From Brachypterus glaber (Eukaryota; Arthropoda; Insecta; Coleoptera; Kateretidae): a stretch of 64,000 nt of DNA. Positions within the stretch are counted from its first letter, which is position 1, and each line of letters starts with the position of its first letter. Position numbers and translations under genes: made by a program. Below, one piece after another: positions 35,601 through 46,413 of this stretch. The notes beneath the pieces are model-generated. The model worked only from the letters and a program-made list of their open reading frames with translations, had not been told where the DNA came from and made no database searches. Location of the stretch: assembly GCA_958510825.1 (NCBI GenBank), contig OY294044.1:42497550-42561549 (forward strand). Reading direction: 5' to 3'.

Positions 35601-38600
35601 AATTTAAAATCCAAATTCGCTGACTTTTCCCTGACCAAATTTGTAAAATTTAAGAAAGTATTTCACAAAATTTCCTGACTTTTCCCTGACCTGATCATCT
35701 GCAACAAAATAAGTACTGTTAGTATTAATTTACATACAAAAATATTTATCAGGGATAGATAACACCCTCCAAATTTCAAGGTTTTATCGTATTGCAGTCG
35801 TTGCATTTTCGACATGGGGATTAATATTCGTAAAATTTATCTAAAAACCACCAAGGGAAAGTTCAAGTATTACGTAACGCAAATTTTGATCATTTTGGAC
35901 CCCCACCCCCATGTAACGCTATTTTCCAATACCATTAACATGGGCATAACACTTCAAAATGACCCCCCCCCCCTAGGAGCGTTACGTAATACTTGAACGT
36001 TCCCCAATGCCTAACCTAGTATCACTTATGATATTACCCCTGATAATATCATCTATTAGATCATAGGCGTAACGAGGAGGGGGCTTAGCCCCCCCCCCAA
36101 ATCAAACTATAAAAGTCTCACAGACAGACAAAAATTACGCATATATTTTTAGGGGCTCAAGCCCCCCAAATTTTGGACCTAGTTACGCCTCTGTATTAGA
36201 TGCTCATTCTTTTTGTTATGATAAAGCCAAAAATAAAAAAAAGTACACATTTTTTTTGTATTTTCAGTCCCGGGACCAGCAAATTTGCGCTGGTCCCGGG
36301 ACTTGCATGCTCTAGTCTCAGCCTGAAACTCTCAGGTGAACAAGAGGACTTTCTTCAAAACAAAGAAGTGTGTATAACTTTCTCATTCCCTTAAACTAGT
36401 GCGTAGTATAGAAAAATAAGTTTGAACCACTGTATTTTAACTCATAAATTGGCCTACATATTTTTTATACTTTGGCATTTCTTTTTGTAATGTTTCATCA
36501 AAGTGTAAAATAATACATATGTACAGGAAAAAAACAGAGTATTTCGCAAAAATATCTAAAAAGGCTGATATCTCAAAAACGTTGAGACTTTGTATAAGGG
36601 TATATTGGTCTAATAGACTCAAAATGAGCTCATCTATCACCCCTTAAAATTTTTCTATCCATGTACCATCTCGTGTACCATACACCTTGCATATAATTTT
36701 AAACTTACTTCAAGATGGTCCTCACAGCAGAAATATCCACCTATAGATTTCTTTGGTGCCCCTGGTTTTTGAAAAACAGATAACTATGATTTCCGTACAG
36801 CCTCTGGTTTTGGTACAGTAAAAAAAACTTCTTTGCAGTTTTTTGATGAATTTTTGCAACTTGGAAAAAAAACAGTTTTTGAAATCCATGCCTAAAAGTT
36901 AAACACGAGTATATAATTTGGTTTTATAAATAAAAACTAAACATTGTTCTTGAAATATATTATGTAATACTTAAAGTATGTCCCTGGATGCAGAAATTTT
37001 CTGCACATAGAGTAATTTCCATTATAGTCATTTGAAAATAAACTATATTTCAAGAATTCCATATGGTAAAAAAATCTTAGGTCCAAATATTAAGGCCTCA
37101 AACCTTTTAGTGTTTCGCAAAAGACTTTTTGTGCTTACCTTTTTAAACTATACACTGTCTTGAAATATAAAAAGTCCAGTAAATACACACCAAATAAAAC
37201 TTAAACTGAATAAAACCGAAAAATAGGAAAATATAACCTCACATCAACGCTTCATGACAGTCACATCTATTTAATAACAATCAGAGTAGCCAACATACAA
37301 AATCAAAACTGACTTGAACTGCGCAAACTCTGTCTGTGACGTTTCCAGTGGAGCGGGATAAAATAATTCAAATTTTATAATTTTTTTTCTCCTGTTTAAG
37401 TAGACTAAAAAATAAATAAATAGCATATATATTATAATTAGAACTTCTAGTTTTTAAAAATAATTCAAACCAAAAATCGAAGAAGACCCTATTAAGGTTA
37501 TTATTAAAAAATCATATATAACTGGCAAAAATCTATATTTTTTACTGTTTTATTTATTTATTTATTTAAAAAAATTATATTACTTTAAAACAAGCGTTAA
37601 ATACGTATAGATATCTATAGATAAGTAGGCTTTAAAGTCCTATATACAGTAGCAAACCAATAAAAAGACAGAAAATGATATCAAATATTATTTTTAGATT
37701 CAAAATATATTATAGTTTCAAATTATATGGCTACAATCCCTAATTTCTTGTTTTTTTTTTATTTTGTATGACATAAGTTTCATTTTAAATTTGGAATAGT
37801 AAGGTCAATAAACGTGTGATCGGTCTTAGTTGGGCACCCTTTGTATATATAATATTAACTGTTTTTTTATTAAAAATGTTCGAAATTTATTGTACATAGT
37901 ACAATAATTTTTTGGTTTGGCGCAATTTACTGTGTAATATTCGTGGTATTATACTTTTGTCCCTCTAGATTACCATCTCAGACCAGTGTGCTATGGTCTC
38001 CTAAAAATGTACCATTTTTAAAGGGCCATAGTAGCTTTAAAAGCAATTTTTCGACCTACATGTACAGTTTTTGATATAGAATAAACCTGCATCATTGAAA
38101 TGTTTTTTTTTTTTAACCAAAATAAAAACATTTTAGTATTCAATTCTTCTTCCTCGAACCGTGAAATTTCACCTTAAAATTAATTTTTCTCGAAAACGCT
38201 TATAACAAGAGTATATTTTTTATGTATTTTGCCTGAGGAATCATATTCCAAAAATAAAATTACAAAAACGTTATGCAGAAAAAAATTTGAGACAACCGCA
38301 CACCCCTGCTTAAAATAAGTATATAAAAATAACATATGAAGATGGGACTTATTAAGATTAGTTTACATGCAAAACCTCGTTGCTATATCTCAAAGGGTTC
38401 CTGAGGGGCGCCGGACTTTACAGCGAAAAAATTACCGTAAAGTCCATTACCGGGATCGTCATTACCGCGACAAGCCATTACCGCACACTTTCTTTACCGC
38501 GCAGCCCATTACCACGAACGGTCTTTACCGCGTATGACTTTTACAGCAAAAGTCGTATACTACGCCATTTTTTAATACATTATTTTTATTTTATGTAAGA

Positions 38601-38914
38601 GTTTTTTGTGGGATTGAAGTTAGTTTGGTTTGGTTAGTTTTGGGTTGTATTTTTATTGATAAATTGGAACGTTTACTAAATGTACCCATATTCTGTGTTT
38701 GGGTTTTTATGTGTGTTTTTTTAATTTATATCGATTCATTTGTATAAATCGCTCATTAATAGCTCATTAATAATCAGTTTAGCACGAATCGTCATGTCGA
38801 TGGAAATAATGAAAAGTGCTAGAGGCAAAGATCTCGCTGTATATAAACATTTCATATACATGCCCACAACCAGGACCCAGCAGGTATATCATGTAGAACT
38901 GTTTGATTGTTTTC

Positions 38915-38973
<59 letters not shown>

Positions 38974-41900
38974 TTTAATCTTTTTTTTCTAAAAAAAAAG
39001 TTAATATAATTATGCGAGGTAATGGTTTTCGCGGTAAAGTCCATGCGCGGTATTGACTCCCTCGCGGTTATTTTCTTTGCGCTAATGGCTAAATTCTATG
39101 CGCGGTAAAGTCCATGCGCGGTAATGGTTTCGCGGTAATGGCCTGCGCTGTAAAGAACCCTACCCGTTCCTGAGTTATTAAATAAACTTCGAACTTTTTA
39201 GCAGCTTTCAAAGGGGCTTATCTCTGAAGCTCCCTTACGACGCATTTTTAGATATATATTTATAGGAACTGTTTGTCATATTTTACGTTTTAATTTCTCT
39301 TTTATAAATTTTATTATCGTTTACTTTGTTGGATCGTGCAAAAAACGTAATAAGCATGACGGCCATTAAGTGCTCTACCGGTTTCGGATAGTATTGTAAA
39401 TTTCGTCTCAATCTCCAAAATAATACTCAACCGGTAAAATGCACTTACTGCCCTTAATACTTAAATAACTATTGTCCTTCTAGATTTCTATCTCAGACTA
39501 TAGTGCTCCCTTAGGATTGATTTTTGGAAGTACCTGTATACGAGGTTTTTTCCGTAGTTTTTAATGTACATTCACCCAGCATCATTGAAATTTCAGTTTT
39601 AAATATTTTAGTAATTAATTCTTAGTTCTCGAACCGTGAAATTTCACCTTCAAATGAATTTTTCTCGATAACGGTTAATCGTACAGTATTACAACAAGAG
39701 TACTTTTTTATGTATTCTGACCTGAGGAATCGCATTTCAAAAATAAAATTACAAAAAAGTTACACAGAAAAAAGTTTGAGAGAAAAAACTGATAAGCGAA
39801 ATTACATTGGCTAGGACATTTAGAAAGGATACCAAATATTAGTATACTGGGACTAGGATAGTCTTTTACTACTTTCAGAAGGTAGCAAGGAAAACTGAGG
39901 TCCATAATCCACCCCCACGACTTCTTGAAAAAAGCTGATTTTTAATGAAAAACACTGACGCGTTGCAGCCTCACGAAATTACAGTACCTATACCTCCCCC
40001 ATTCCGCCATAGGTACGGTCCTGAGGGGGTAATTACCCCCTAGATCCGCCACTCGGGCAACATAATGTTAAATTATTGTATTATTATATTTACCAATGAA
40101 TCGTTTCTTCTAACTAATAACTTGACATCATCAGCAGTTATGGTTGACCTTTTCGCATGTCTAAAAATAAAGAAAATTAAAATAAAGAAAAATAATTATT
40201 TTTATGCAAAAACATCCATTTATGTATAAAATTTCACGTTAATTTATTTGATCATTAATATAATTTGAAGAGTACAAATTTCATAAGAGCTCTTTAACCT
40301 ATTAACGAACTCATACAGTATGGGTCATACTTGACATAAGTGTGTCAAAATAACGACAATATTGTAGCCGGTACCGAGTGCAAAAAAAAGTTAGATAAAA
40401 TAAAGAAAGATCCTATTTCGTATTAAGATAAAAACTTACTATTTAAGTTCCTCTTACTATTTAAGTAAGATTTTTTTTTTGTTTTTTTTTTAAGGTTTTT
40501 AATGGTTTTAATTTTTTTGTTTTTTGTTTTTGGTCTTTTATATATTTCTTAATATTGGCATGTGTGCATCCAAACGAGCTGGTGGTATTTGGATTTACTA
40601 GATTTATAACACCAAGAAATACAGGAATTCGAATCCGAAAGCCGTTTTTGATGCGCTTTTTATTATTAATCTGTTGCCTCACAGGGGAACGCCGTGTTTT
40701 TTCGTGTAAATTCAAAAATACATTTTTAAAACATACTTGTCGCATTATAAGTTGTTTTATTAGGAATTATCATTAACAAAATAGTAGTTTATGTATCATA
40801 AAAAAATACTATTTTTACAGTTACCAACCTCGCTCTGTGAGCTCGGATGGCAATCTCCTTAATCGTCATAGAAACAGTTTTCGTCCATGTATCATAGACT
40901 ATTTTTTATTCGTTTGTAATACATAATAAATACATTTCGCCTTGTAAATTCCGAAACATCGTATCTGAAAAATGACCACTTCACAGGTATAACAAATTAT
41001 CCTTTTTTAAACAATTAATAAGGTATTTATTTAGAACTTTATTAATTACATATAAGCAAGAATAAGTTCTTATTCATATAAATTAGTCAATTAATAAATT
41101 ACTTCCCTACTAATTCCATAAAAAATAATAATTTCTAGTCTCTGGCAAGTTCCCATTTTGCAGATACGATGTTTCGGAATTTACAAGGCGATTTGTATTT
41201 TTGACAACAAATTTAAGGTTAGAATTTGAATGTCAAGAGTTTTAATAATAATTAACCAACCAACTTTTCGTACAGGTTTATTATATAAAAATTGGCGCTT
41301 TAGTTACAATCGAATAAAAATTATCCTAACCTCAGATTTTTTTAACTAAAATACAGACTAGCATAATTGTTTTACGCCTGATACGTAAGGGCATATCTAC
41401 AGTCTCGCATAAGAACCTAATACATTAGAATGTGATGCCGTGATTGGCTTGAGTTGCGGCCATGTATCTTGTAAGCCAATCACGGTATCGCCGTCTTATG
41501 TTTTATGTTCTTATGCAAGCTTCTGAATAGGCCTTAAAGCCAGATAAAAATTTATTATTTTCCAAATAATGAAATAAAGTTTAATAACCATCAGCTACAT
41601 CAAGTGTCTGCATCGTGTCTATACAATGTGTATATTTTTTTTAACTCTGTAGTCTCATACAATTAACAGAGTTCTAAAGAAATGTGAGGAAGTGCCGAAT
41701 GTGTTTTTCTGTAACGCCATTAAAGTAGCTGTAGCAAGAAAAACATTATTAGCTTTACAATGATACTTGAAATGAGGAAAGTAATAAAAAATAAAATAAA
41801 AAAATATATTTAAATAGTTTTAGATTGAGAGTTATTTGTGTTTCAAATGTCAAAATGTCGAGCTCGCGGGCGCCCGGTACAAAAAGAAAAACGGCTGAGC

Positions 41901-44900
41901 TGGAAATTATATTTTATAACTTTTTAATATTTTAAATAGGTTAACCTGTATTTTTTTTCAAAATCTTTGGTCTGCGCTATACCCAACAAACTACTGTCAA
42001 AAAAAATAATAAAAGAACCATGTTAATAGATAACGAGATAGATAATAACACAGCCGCACAAAAAAAATTTTTGGGGTCGCTGAAACCGAATCTGACCTCA
42101 TAATTGCTCCATCAGGTCACAAATTTTTTTGGGTGGCTGTGCACAGTAGGGTTCCCAGTAAAAATTAAAGTATGGATTTTTTTAGGGCCCGACCCCCTAT
42201 AAAGGTTCATTTAGGTCAAGAACCAAGCCTCAATTTTTTTTTTCGGATTAAAAAAAAAATAGAGGTACCGCCCGGCGGTTTGTTTAGAGAGAAAACATGT
42301 TAAGCCTTTTTATTATTATTTAAATATAAAAACGTTGAAATCAGGCGACCAACCCTTCCATAAATAATAATAAGGGAATATTAAAAAAATACCCTTTTAC
42401 ATGAAAAAATGGCTTTAACATTGCAAAATTTGACGTATGAAGCTTATTTATGCTACAAAAAAGGTTACTTAGAATTTTTTAGAAATTCATTGATGAGTAC
42501 TAATTAACGCCCGATGTTTATTTTTTTAAGAAACAGTACAGGATGTCAAAAAAAAATATCTAAAATCCCATAAAATGTAAAAAATCACTTTATTTCAATA
42601 AAAGAGATGATATTTGGCCAAAAAGCATAATAATTTGTACAAATTGCTTTGAAATGTGTTTATTTTTATAACTGGGTTTTGCGGATTTTTTTTTCAGATT
42701 TTAAAAAATAAACGTCCTAAACTCTTTTTTTTTAACTTTATTAAATGTGTTTTATTACATAATATTTATATTATGTTATAACATAATACAAGGTATTTTG
42801 AAAACATTTTTTATTTATTTACAAAATTAATATTTTATTGCAATTTAATGCATTTTTTTAACTTTTATTAAGATATTTAATTATTTTTTGGACATACTGT
42901 ACTTTTTTCAAAAAAGTAAATTTAAGCCCTGAATTCGGACATATTGAAGAATATTATAGAAAAAAAAAGAACTCTATGGAAAAAAATTCTAAGTGCATTT
43001 TTTTCTAGCCTTTATTAACCTCATCTGTCAATTTTTATCATTTTTACCCCATAAAAAATCCCTTTTATTTCTCTAGAAGGGCATAAAAATTGAGAATATT
43101 CCTCTATTATCCAGCAAACCCTTTTTTCTTCCATAAATGGTCAATATCAAAGTTTTTATATCCTTAAAAAAAAACAAATACCCTTCACATGATTTTTTAT
43201 TTAAAAAAGCACAGGGCGGGACCTCTAAATATTTTTTAAAAAATCTGTTTTTTCACCTAAAGGAACAATTTAGAGAGGTGGGACCCAAACAATTCCGTAG
43301 GTCCTGTGCACTCTAGTGCACAGCCAACCAATGAATTAAAAAAAAATCATGTGCCAGAGACTAGAACAACGCATTTTTATATTTTCGGGGTCGCTGAAAC
43401 CGAATCTGTCCTCAGAATTTCTCCATCAGGTCACAATTTTTTTCTACACTTAAAAAAGGGTGCGAAATTTTTAAATTCAGATGTTTTTATGGGTAGAACT
43501 TTTTTTTGACCTGATGGAGCAATTCTGAGGCCAGATTCGGTTTCAGGGACCCCAAAAATTTAAAAACGCGTTGGTCTAGTCTCTGGCACATGATTTTTAT
43601 AATTTTATTATCATATTCAGTTGCAGTGTCCTTAACGTCTACCCTTCAAGACAATTTTTGTTGTTTTGTATTCAAATTAAAATTCTTTATTTCTAAATTA
43701 TAATTTACAATATAAACTTATTTATTTATTCACTGTAGGCATAATTCCCATATTGCGAATATGAAAATTTAATTTTTTATGTACTAAACATAATAAATAT
43801 AATATAAAAAATAAAATGGCTTTAATATTTCGTTTAAAATAACGACGCCATATTGGATCCGCCATTTTGAATTTAAAAATTTTGATAAAGGATTTGTGTT
43901 TATCGACCCCAAAAAACCTCGTATTTAAGGCGTTTATTTTCCCTTGATAAACCTAATTTGTACCTTTATTGTTACGTTTTTCTTAAATTGTGCAGATATA
44001 AGTTTGTAAATACCAAGCTACTGTGGAATTTTAAATATTGTTTGTTAAAATTTTGGAACCACAAAAAATAAATCAAATTTTTGTTCCTTCTAAAAAATCG
44101 GGTGATTGGCTCCTTATAAAGGTTGTACTCTTTATTTAAACTCACTTCTGAAATGCATCCAAATCCAAGCCAAACAATTGAAGTTTTTTATAGGTCATCT
44201 CCGCAATTAAATCTAGTGCGTCATTGTCATACTCTATATTTAAATTAATCCCTACTTCTTTGCATAATTTTTTCGATGCATTATAAATTGTTTGTTTTGT
44301 TTTCTGTAAAATAAGTCAACGGTAAAAAATAGTTCTCATACAAAATTATATCTAATTTAATTTATTAAAATTTGTGAAAAAGTCCTTTAAGGAGAATATG
44401 ATACTGAATAGTTCCATATTTTGTTACCAGGGTAAATCCATGGTAACTGTCGTTACAGCCCCAGAAAAAATGACACTTCCTTTTAAATATTTTATATTAA
44501 ATTATTACTTTGTAAAACATAATCTTTAATAATAAATAACAGAAAATCTTTAATAATAATGTAATAAAATATTTAAAAGAAAGTGTAATTTAATTTATTA
44601 AAATTTGTTAAAAATCCTTTAAGGAGAATATGATACTGAATAGTTCCATATTTTGTTACCAAGGTAAATCCATGGTAACTGTCGTTACAGCCCCAGAAAA
44701 AATGACACTCCCTTTTAAATGTTTTATTAAATTATTACTTTTTAAGAAACAAGCTTTAATAATAATAAATAACAAACAATCTATAATAATAATGTAACAA
44801 AATATTTAAAAGAAAGTGTAATTTTTTCTGCGGCTGTAACGACAGTTACCATGGATTTACCCACTAAAGTTAATAGTTCCCCGAGGTATGTATTGAGATA

Positions 44901-46413
44901 CATCTTTTATCCAAAAAATTACCGAACCTTTTTTGTAATTTTGAGCATTTGTTTTGGCTAAGAAAAAAACTAAAAAAAAACTCATTCGCAGGCCCTAACT
45001 AGTTTTGAAACAGATTCCTTTGAATTTTGAAATATTCCACTGACAAAACAATTTATTTACCCAGAAAGGTAGCAAAGCATTTCCAAATATTTTGTAGTGG
45101 TTCGCCTATCGCAAATAAAAAAACTATAAAAAATAAAATAAAAAAATGTAAACGTTTTTTTTATAAGTACTTTTTTGACTATATATTTTTAAACGTTTTT
45201 AAGTTATTAAAATCTTTTAGCTTCTATAAATTGACAGTGTTTTGCAATAATATGTTATCCCACATTTTGAAATGATAGTAGGTTTCTGACAGGACCGTAG
45301 CGAAGAAGATTTAGTGTGGTGGAGAAGGTCGAAAATCACAACTTTTTTTAGTATAAAATTACAGCTTTTATCCCCTTGACAAAAAAATTGATGACTAAAA
45401 AAAGTGAACTTTACAACTTTTTTGAATTTTAAGACCTGAATTTTAAGACCTACTAAAACTGAAACTTTTATTCCTTTGACGAAAACATTTCTACTACTAC
45501 TACTAAAATTACAACTTTTATATTTTCAACCCATGAAATATGCAACTTTTTGTCAAGATAGGCGGAGGAGGCTTCACCCCCATTCCCACCCATAGCTACG
45601 GCCCTTGTTGCTGAAATGTTAAACATTAAATGTTAAATTTTAACTAAATATTTTTTAAACTAATTGAATTAAATATTTTGAACTGTGTACATGTTGTGAT
45701 ACATGAACAACTGAAACAAATGCTTAATTTTAAGTATTTTATTACAACGTTTAAAAGATATAACGGAAAAAGTTCCGCCAGTATTATCTCACAATGTGGC
45801 TTAACATATTATTGCATAACAGAATTTAAATATGGCTTATTAATTATAATTTAAATAAACTATGATTTATAAATGCGAAAAAATCATTAAAATATAATGT
45901 GCAGACTGTTCCATTTTCAAGTAATGTTAATTTTTTTGGGGTATTTGAAAAAAAAAATATTCTCGATATAATTTAGGAATTAGTTTTTCAGCCCCTTGAA
46001 AAATGCTCCGCCTATGTTTTAAACTTTTGATTAGCTTGTGCTGCCATCTGGTAAATAGGTTACGAACTATATAATAATAGGACATTAATGTATTAGTTAG
46101 GCTTCCCTCTACCAGATGCCAACATATGAATAATTTTTAGTATTTTAATATTTCAAACTAAAATCATAATTTTTTATATTATAAAAATTTTTATATATTC
46201 AGCTATATCGTTTTTGTAGATTCAAAATTAATCTAATTAAATACACCAACTTGGTGTCACTAAGTATGAAATCTGGTAAGTACCCACTTACTAAACAATA
46301 AAAACCTAGTTTTTTTTTTCTGCTCGTGTATACTCGCACTATAATATTAAGTACTTAACTATTGGTAAAAAACAATATAATTTTTTATTAATTTTTACCT
46401 GCTCCGTACTCAT
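32657..46413 (-). CDS. CENPS: CENP-S / MHF1 histone-fold protein, four exons
   Basis: Exons 46413-46399, 44303-44146, 40160-40094 and 32761-32657 join in frame to 114 residues. Donors are CAG|GTAAAA, GAA|GTGAGT and TTG|GTAAAT; acceptors are TTACAG, TTTTAG and TTTTAG, with phases 0, 2 and 0. Exon 2 gives the first histone-fold helices (TIYNASKKLCKEVG, DLIAEMTYKKLQLFGLDLDAF). Exon 3 gives HAKRSTITADDVKLLVRRN, closely matching the conserved segment of CENP-S. Exon 4 is a basic tail (QKRKRKN). CENP-S pairs with CENP-X as the MHF complex, binding DNA at centromeres and supporting FANCM in fork repair; this is family knowledge. The 15-nt first exon (MSTEQ) is the least certain part; exons 2-4 are strongly supported. 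The introns total over 13 kb and are mostly transposon sequence. The AGGTTAGGTT-type motif upstream suits an insect promoter. Confidence 0.85.
33001..33350 (-). repeat. Inverted copy of 38860-39295 (foldback 2 arm plus GCGGTAA element end)
   Basis: From GATTCTACACCATAAAATAT through AATAACTCAGGAAC, then GGGTAGGGGTCATTACAGCG, CCATTACCGCG and on to CATGATGGACCTGCTGGGTC, the block matches the reverse complement of 38860-39295. It includes the junction where the GCGGTAA element entered the foldback arm. It lies in intron 3 of CENPS. Confidence 0.8.
33440..33606. mobile_element. Near-perfect hairpin MITE
   Basis: Arms of about 70 bp starting ACAGGTCTATTCACGTGCGT pair with only about three mismatches around a loop of about 22 bp. 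The 63-codon open frame across it is produced by the palindrome. Intronic in CENPS, so the transcript could fold into a long stem. Confidence 0.85.
33826..34060. mobile_element. GGCCCTAAAAGGGCC MITE
   Basis: Ends GGCCCTAAAAGGGCCAATGT and the inverse AGTGACATTGGCCCTTTTAG form inverted repeats of about 23 bp. Non-coding; nested in the THAP/SWIM element. Confidence 0.7.
34246..34450 (+). pseudogene. SWIM-type zinc-finger protein fragment of transposon origin
   Basis: After acceptor AACTATTCTAG, the frame reads GGCKHAIAEVECY, a stop, then EKAALAQVGHKMKYIKATEL and further to FPQI. The CxH half-motif followed by a CYWKK-like segment and a VGxxxKYI segment is typical of SWIM-domain proteins spread through insect genomes by transposons, often joined to a YqaJ-type nuclease domain. 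An in-frame TAG replaces the expected tryptophan of CYW. The first half of the same protein family is found at 51055-51390. Non-functional. Confidence 0.6.
34565..35412. mobile_element. Element with 35-bp perfect inverted termini
   Basis: ATATCGTCGTGTTACCTTAA running to CTCGTATCTCC is exactly mirrored at 35378-35412. The terminal word CTACCTCGTATCTCC is repeated internally near 34755, and a shorter form occurs near 34718. AT-rich flanks hide any target duplication. Non-coding. The perfect termini argue for recent movement. Confidence 0.85.
35855..36005. mobile_element. ACGTAACGC MITE
   Basis: Ends GGGAAAGTTCAAGTATTACG and the inverse CGTAATACTTGAACGTTCCC. Partial copies: 17490-17535, 50428-50475 and 55188-55215. 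Two C-runs lie inside. Confidence 0.8.
36063..36193. mobile_element. hAT-type MITE, 131 bp
   Basis: Ends CATAGGCGTAACGAGG and, on the other strand, CAGAGGCGTAACTAGG. Flanks TATTAGAT (36055-36062, 36194-36201) are a perfect 8-bp target duplication. Confidence 0.9.
36709..36891 (-). pseudogene. THAP-domain exon of a transposon, with in-frame stop
   Basis: Read on the minus strand between acceptor CTTTTAG and donor GAA|GTAAGT, the frame contains CKNSSKNCKEVFFTVPKPEA, then a TAG (36784-36786) where THAP domains have tryptophan, then LSVFQKP and GGYFCCEDHLE. The C-x6-C ... C-x2-H spacing and the VP motif fit the C2CH THAP zinc finger, a DNA-binding domain of several transposase families. It is the opposite strand to the SWIM fragment. 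A non-coding first exon may end at the AAAAG|GTAAGC donor near 37136. Broken by the stop. Confidence 0.6.
37137..37493. repeat. Near-identical to 51377-51739
   Basis: About 357 bp beginning ACCTTTTTAAA and ending AAATCGAAGAAGACCCTATT differ at only a handful of positions from the distal copy, implying a recent common source. Confidence 0.9.
37970..38405 (+). repeat. Foldback 2 arm fragment
   Basis: Contains GCTATGGTCTCCTAAAAATG, CCTCGAACCGTGAAATTTCACC and CCTCGTTGCTATATCTCAAA, in the order of the right half of 6662-7933. It continues after the GCGGTAA element at 39166-39300. Confidence 0.7.
38406..39165. mobile_element. GCGGTAA-repeat element with 9-bp target duplication
   Basis: Both ends are built from variants of ATTACCGCG or TTTACCGCG with short spacers (at least seven inside the left 150 bp, at least eight inverted in the right 160 bp). 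Termini GGGCGCCGGACTTTACAGCG and, inverted, GGGTAGGGTTCTTTACAGCG. The flanks GTTCCTGAG (38397-38405, 39166-39174) are a perfect 9-bp duplication, the length made by Mutator-like transposases. No coding region; the centre has a (TA)n tract at 38921-38964. It is inserted in a foldback 2 arm. Confidence 0.85.
38921..38964. repeat. (TA)n microsatellite
   Basis: About 22 uninterrupted TA units. Confidence 0.95.
39475..39800 (+). repeat. Second foldback 2 arm fragment
   Basis: Carries CTCGAACCGTGAAATTTCAC, CGATAACGGTTAATCGTACA and GACCTGAGGAATCGCATTTC, as in 7390-7560. Confidence 0.7.
40934..41202. mobile_element. MITE with 30-bp perfect inner inverted repeats
   Basis: CGCCTTGTAAATTCCGAAAC through TCGTATCTG is mirrored by CAGATACGATGTTTCGGAAT through ACAAGGCG. 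Intron 2 of CENPS. Non-coding. Confidence 0.8.
41389..41534. mobile_element. Palindromic CCAAT MITE, copy 3
   Basis: Same layout as 3011-3152, with ends GGCATATCTACAGTCTCGCA and TGCAAGCTTCTGAATAGGCC. Confidence 0.8.
42131..43328. mobile_element. Foldback element 4
   Basis: Ends TGGCTGTGCAC and GTGCACAGCCA. The arms share TTCATTTAGGTCAAGAACC / TTCCTTTAGGTGAAAAAAC and TAGAGGTACCGCCCGGCG / CAGGGCGGGACCTCTA in opposite orientation. The centre is near 42750. Non-coding, diverged. Confidence 0.65.
43340..43600. mobile_element. GGGGTCGCTGAAACCGAATC palindromic MITE
   Basis: The left arm CATGTGCCAGAGACTAGAAC, then GGGGTCGCTGAAACCGAATC and CTCCATCAGGTCA, is mirrored by TGACCTGATGGAG, GATTCGGTTTCAGGGACCCC and GTCTAGTCTCTGGCACATG. 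A single arm also occurs at 42065-42125. Confidence 0.8.
44356..44865. repeat. 236-bp tandem repeat with CCATGGTAACTGTCGTTACA core
   Basis: Unit 1 (about 44356-44591) and unit 2 (about 44592-44830) share TTTAAGGAGAATATGATACT, ATTTTGTTACC and CCATGGTAACTGTCGTTACA followed by GCCCCAGAAAAAATGACACT. A third core lies inverted at about 44833-44860. The core itself contains GTAACTGTCGTTAC, a near palindrome. Located just outside exon 2 of CENPS, in intron 1. Confidence 0.85.
45290..45606. mobile_element. CCGTAGC hAT-like MITE
   Basis: Left end CAGGACCGTAGCG, right end inverted AAGGGCCGTAGC. Flanks GTTTCTGA and GTTGCTGA match 7 of 8. Non-coding. Confidence 0.6.

Larger units (their letters stand above)
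33635..37493. mobile_element. THAP/SWIM transposon, long copy with nested insertions
   Basis: The left part (33635-33825) and right part (37137-37493) match the two halves of the shorter element at 50735-51739; the right part is nearly identical. Subterminal inverted motifs ACGTCACAGATAGAGACTGC and the complement of TGCGCAAACTCTGTCTGTGA mark both ends. Inside are a SWIM-like exon on the plus strand and a THAP exon on the minus strand, pointing toward each other. Nested insertions at 33826-34060, 34565-35412, 35855-36005 and 36063-36193 account for much of the length. The left terminus is missing or altered near the hairpin MITE. Confidence 0.7.

Noticed and set aside
40461..40776. Overlapping open frames on both strands in CENPS intron 2
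   Set aside because: Basic low-complexity ends and no recognisable product or splice pair; it does not fit the phases of the CENPS exons.
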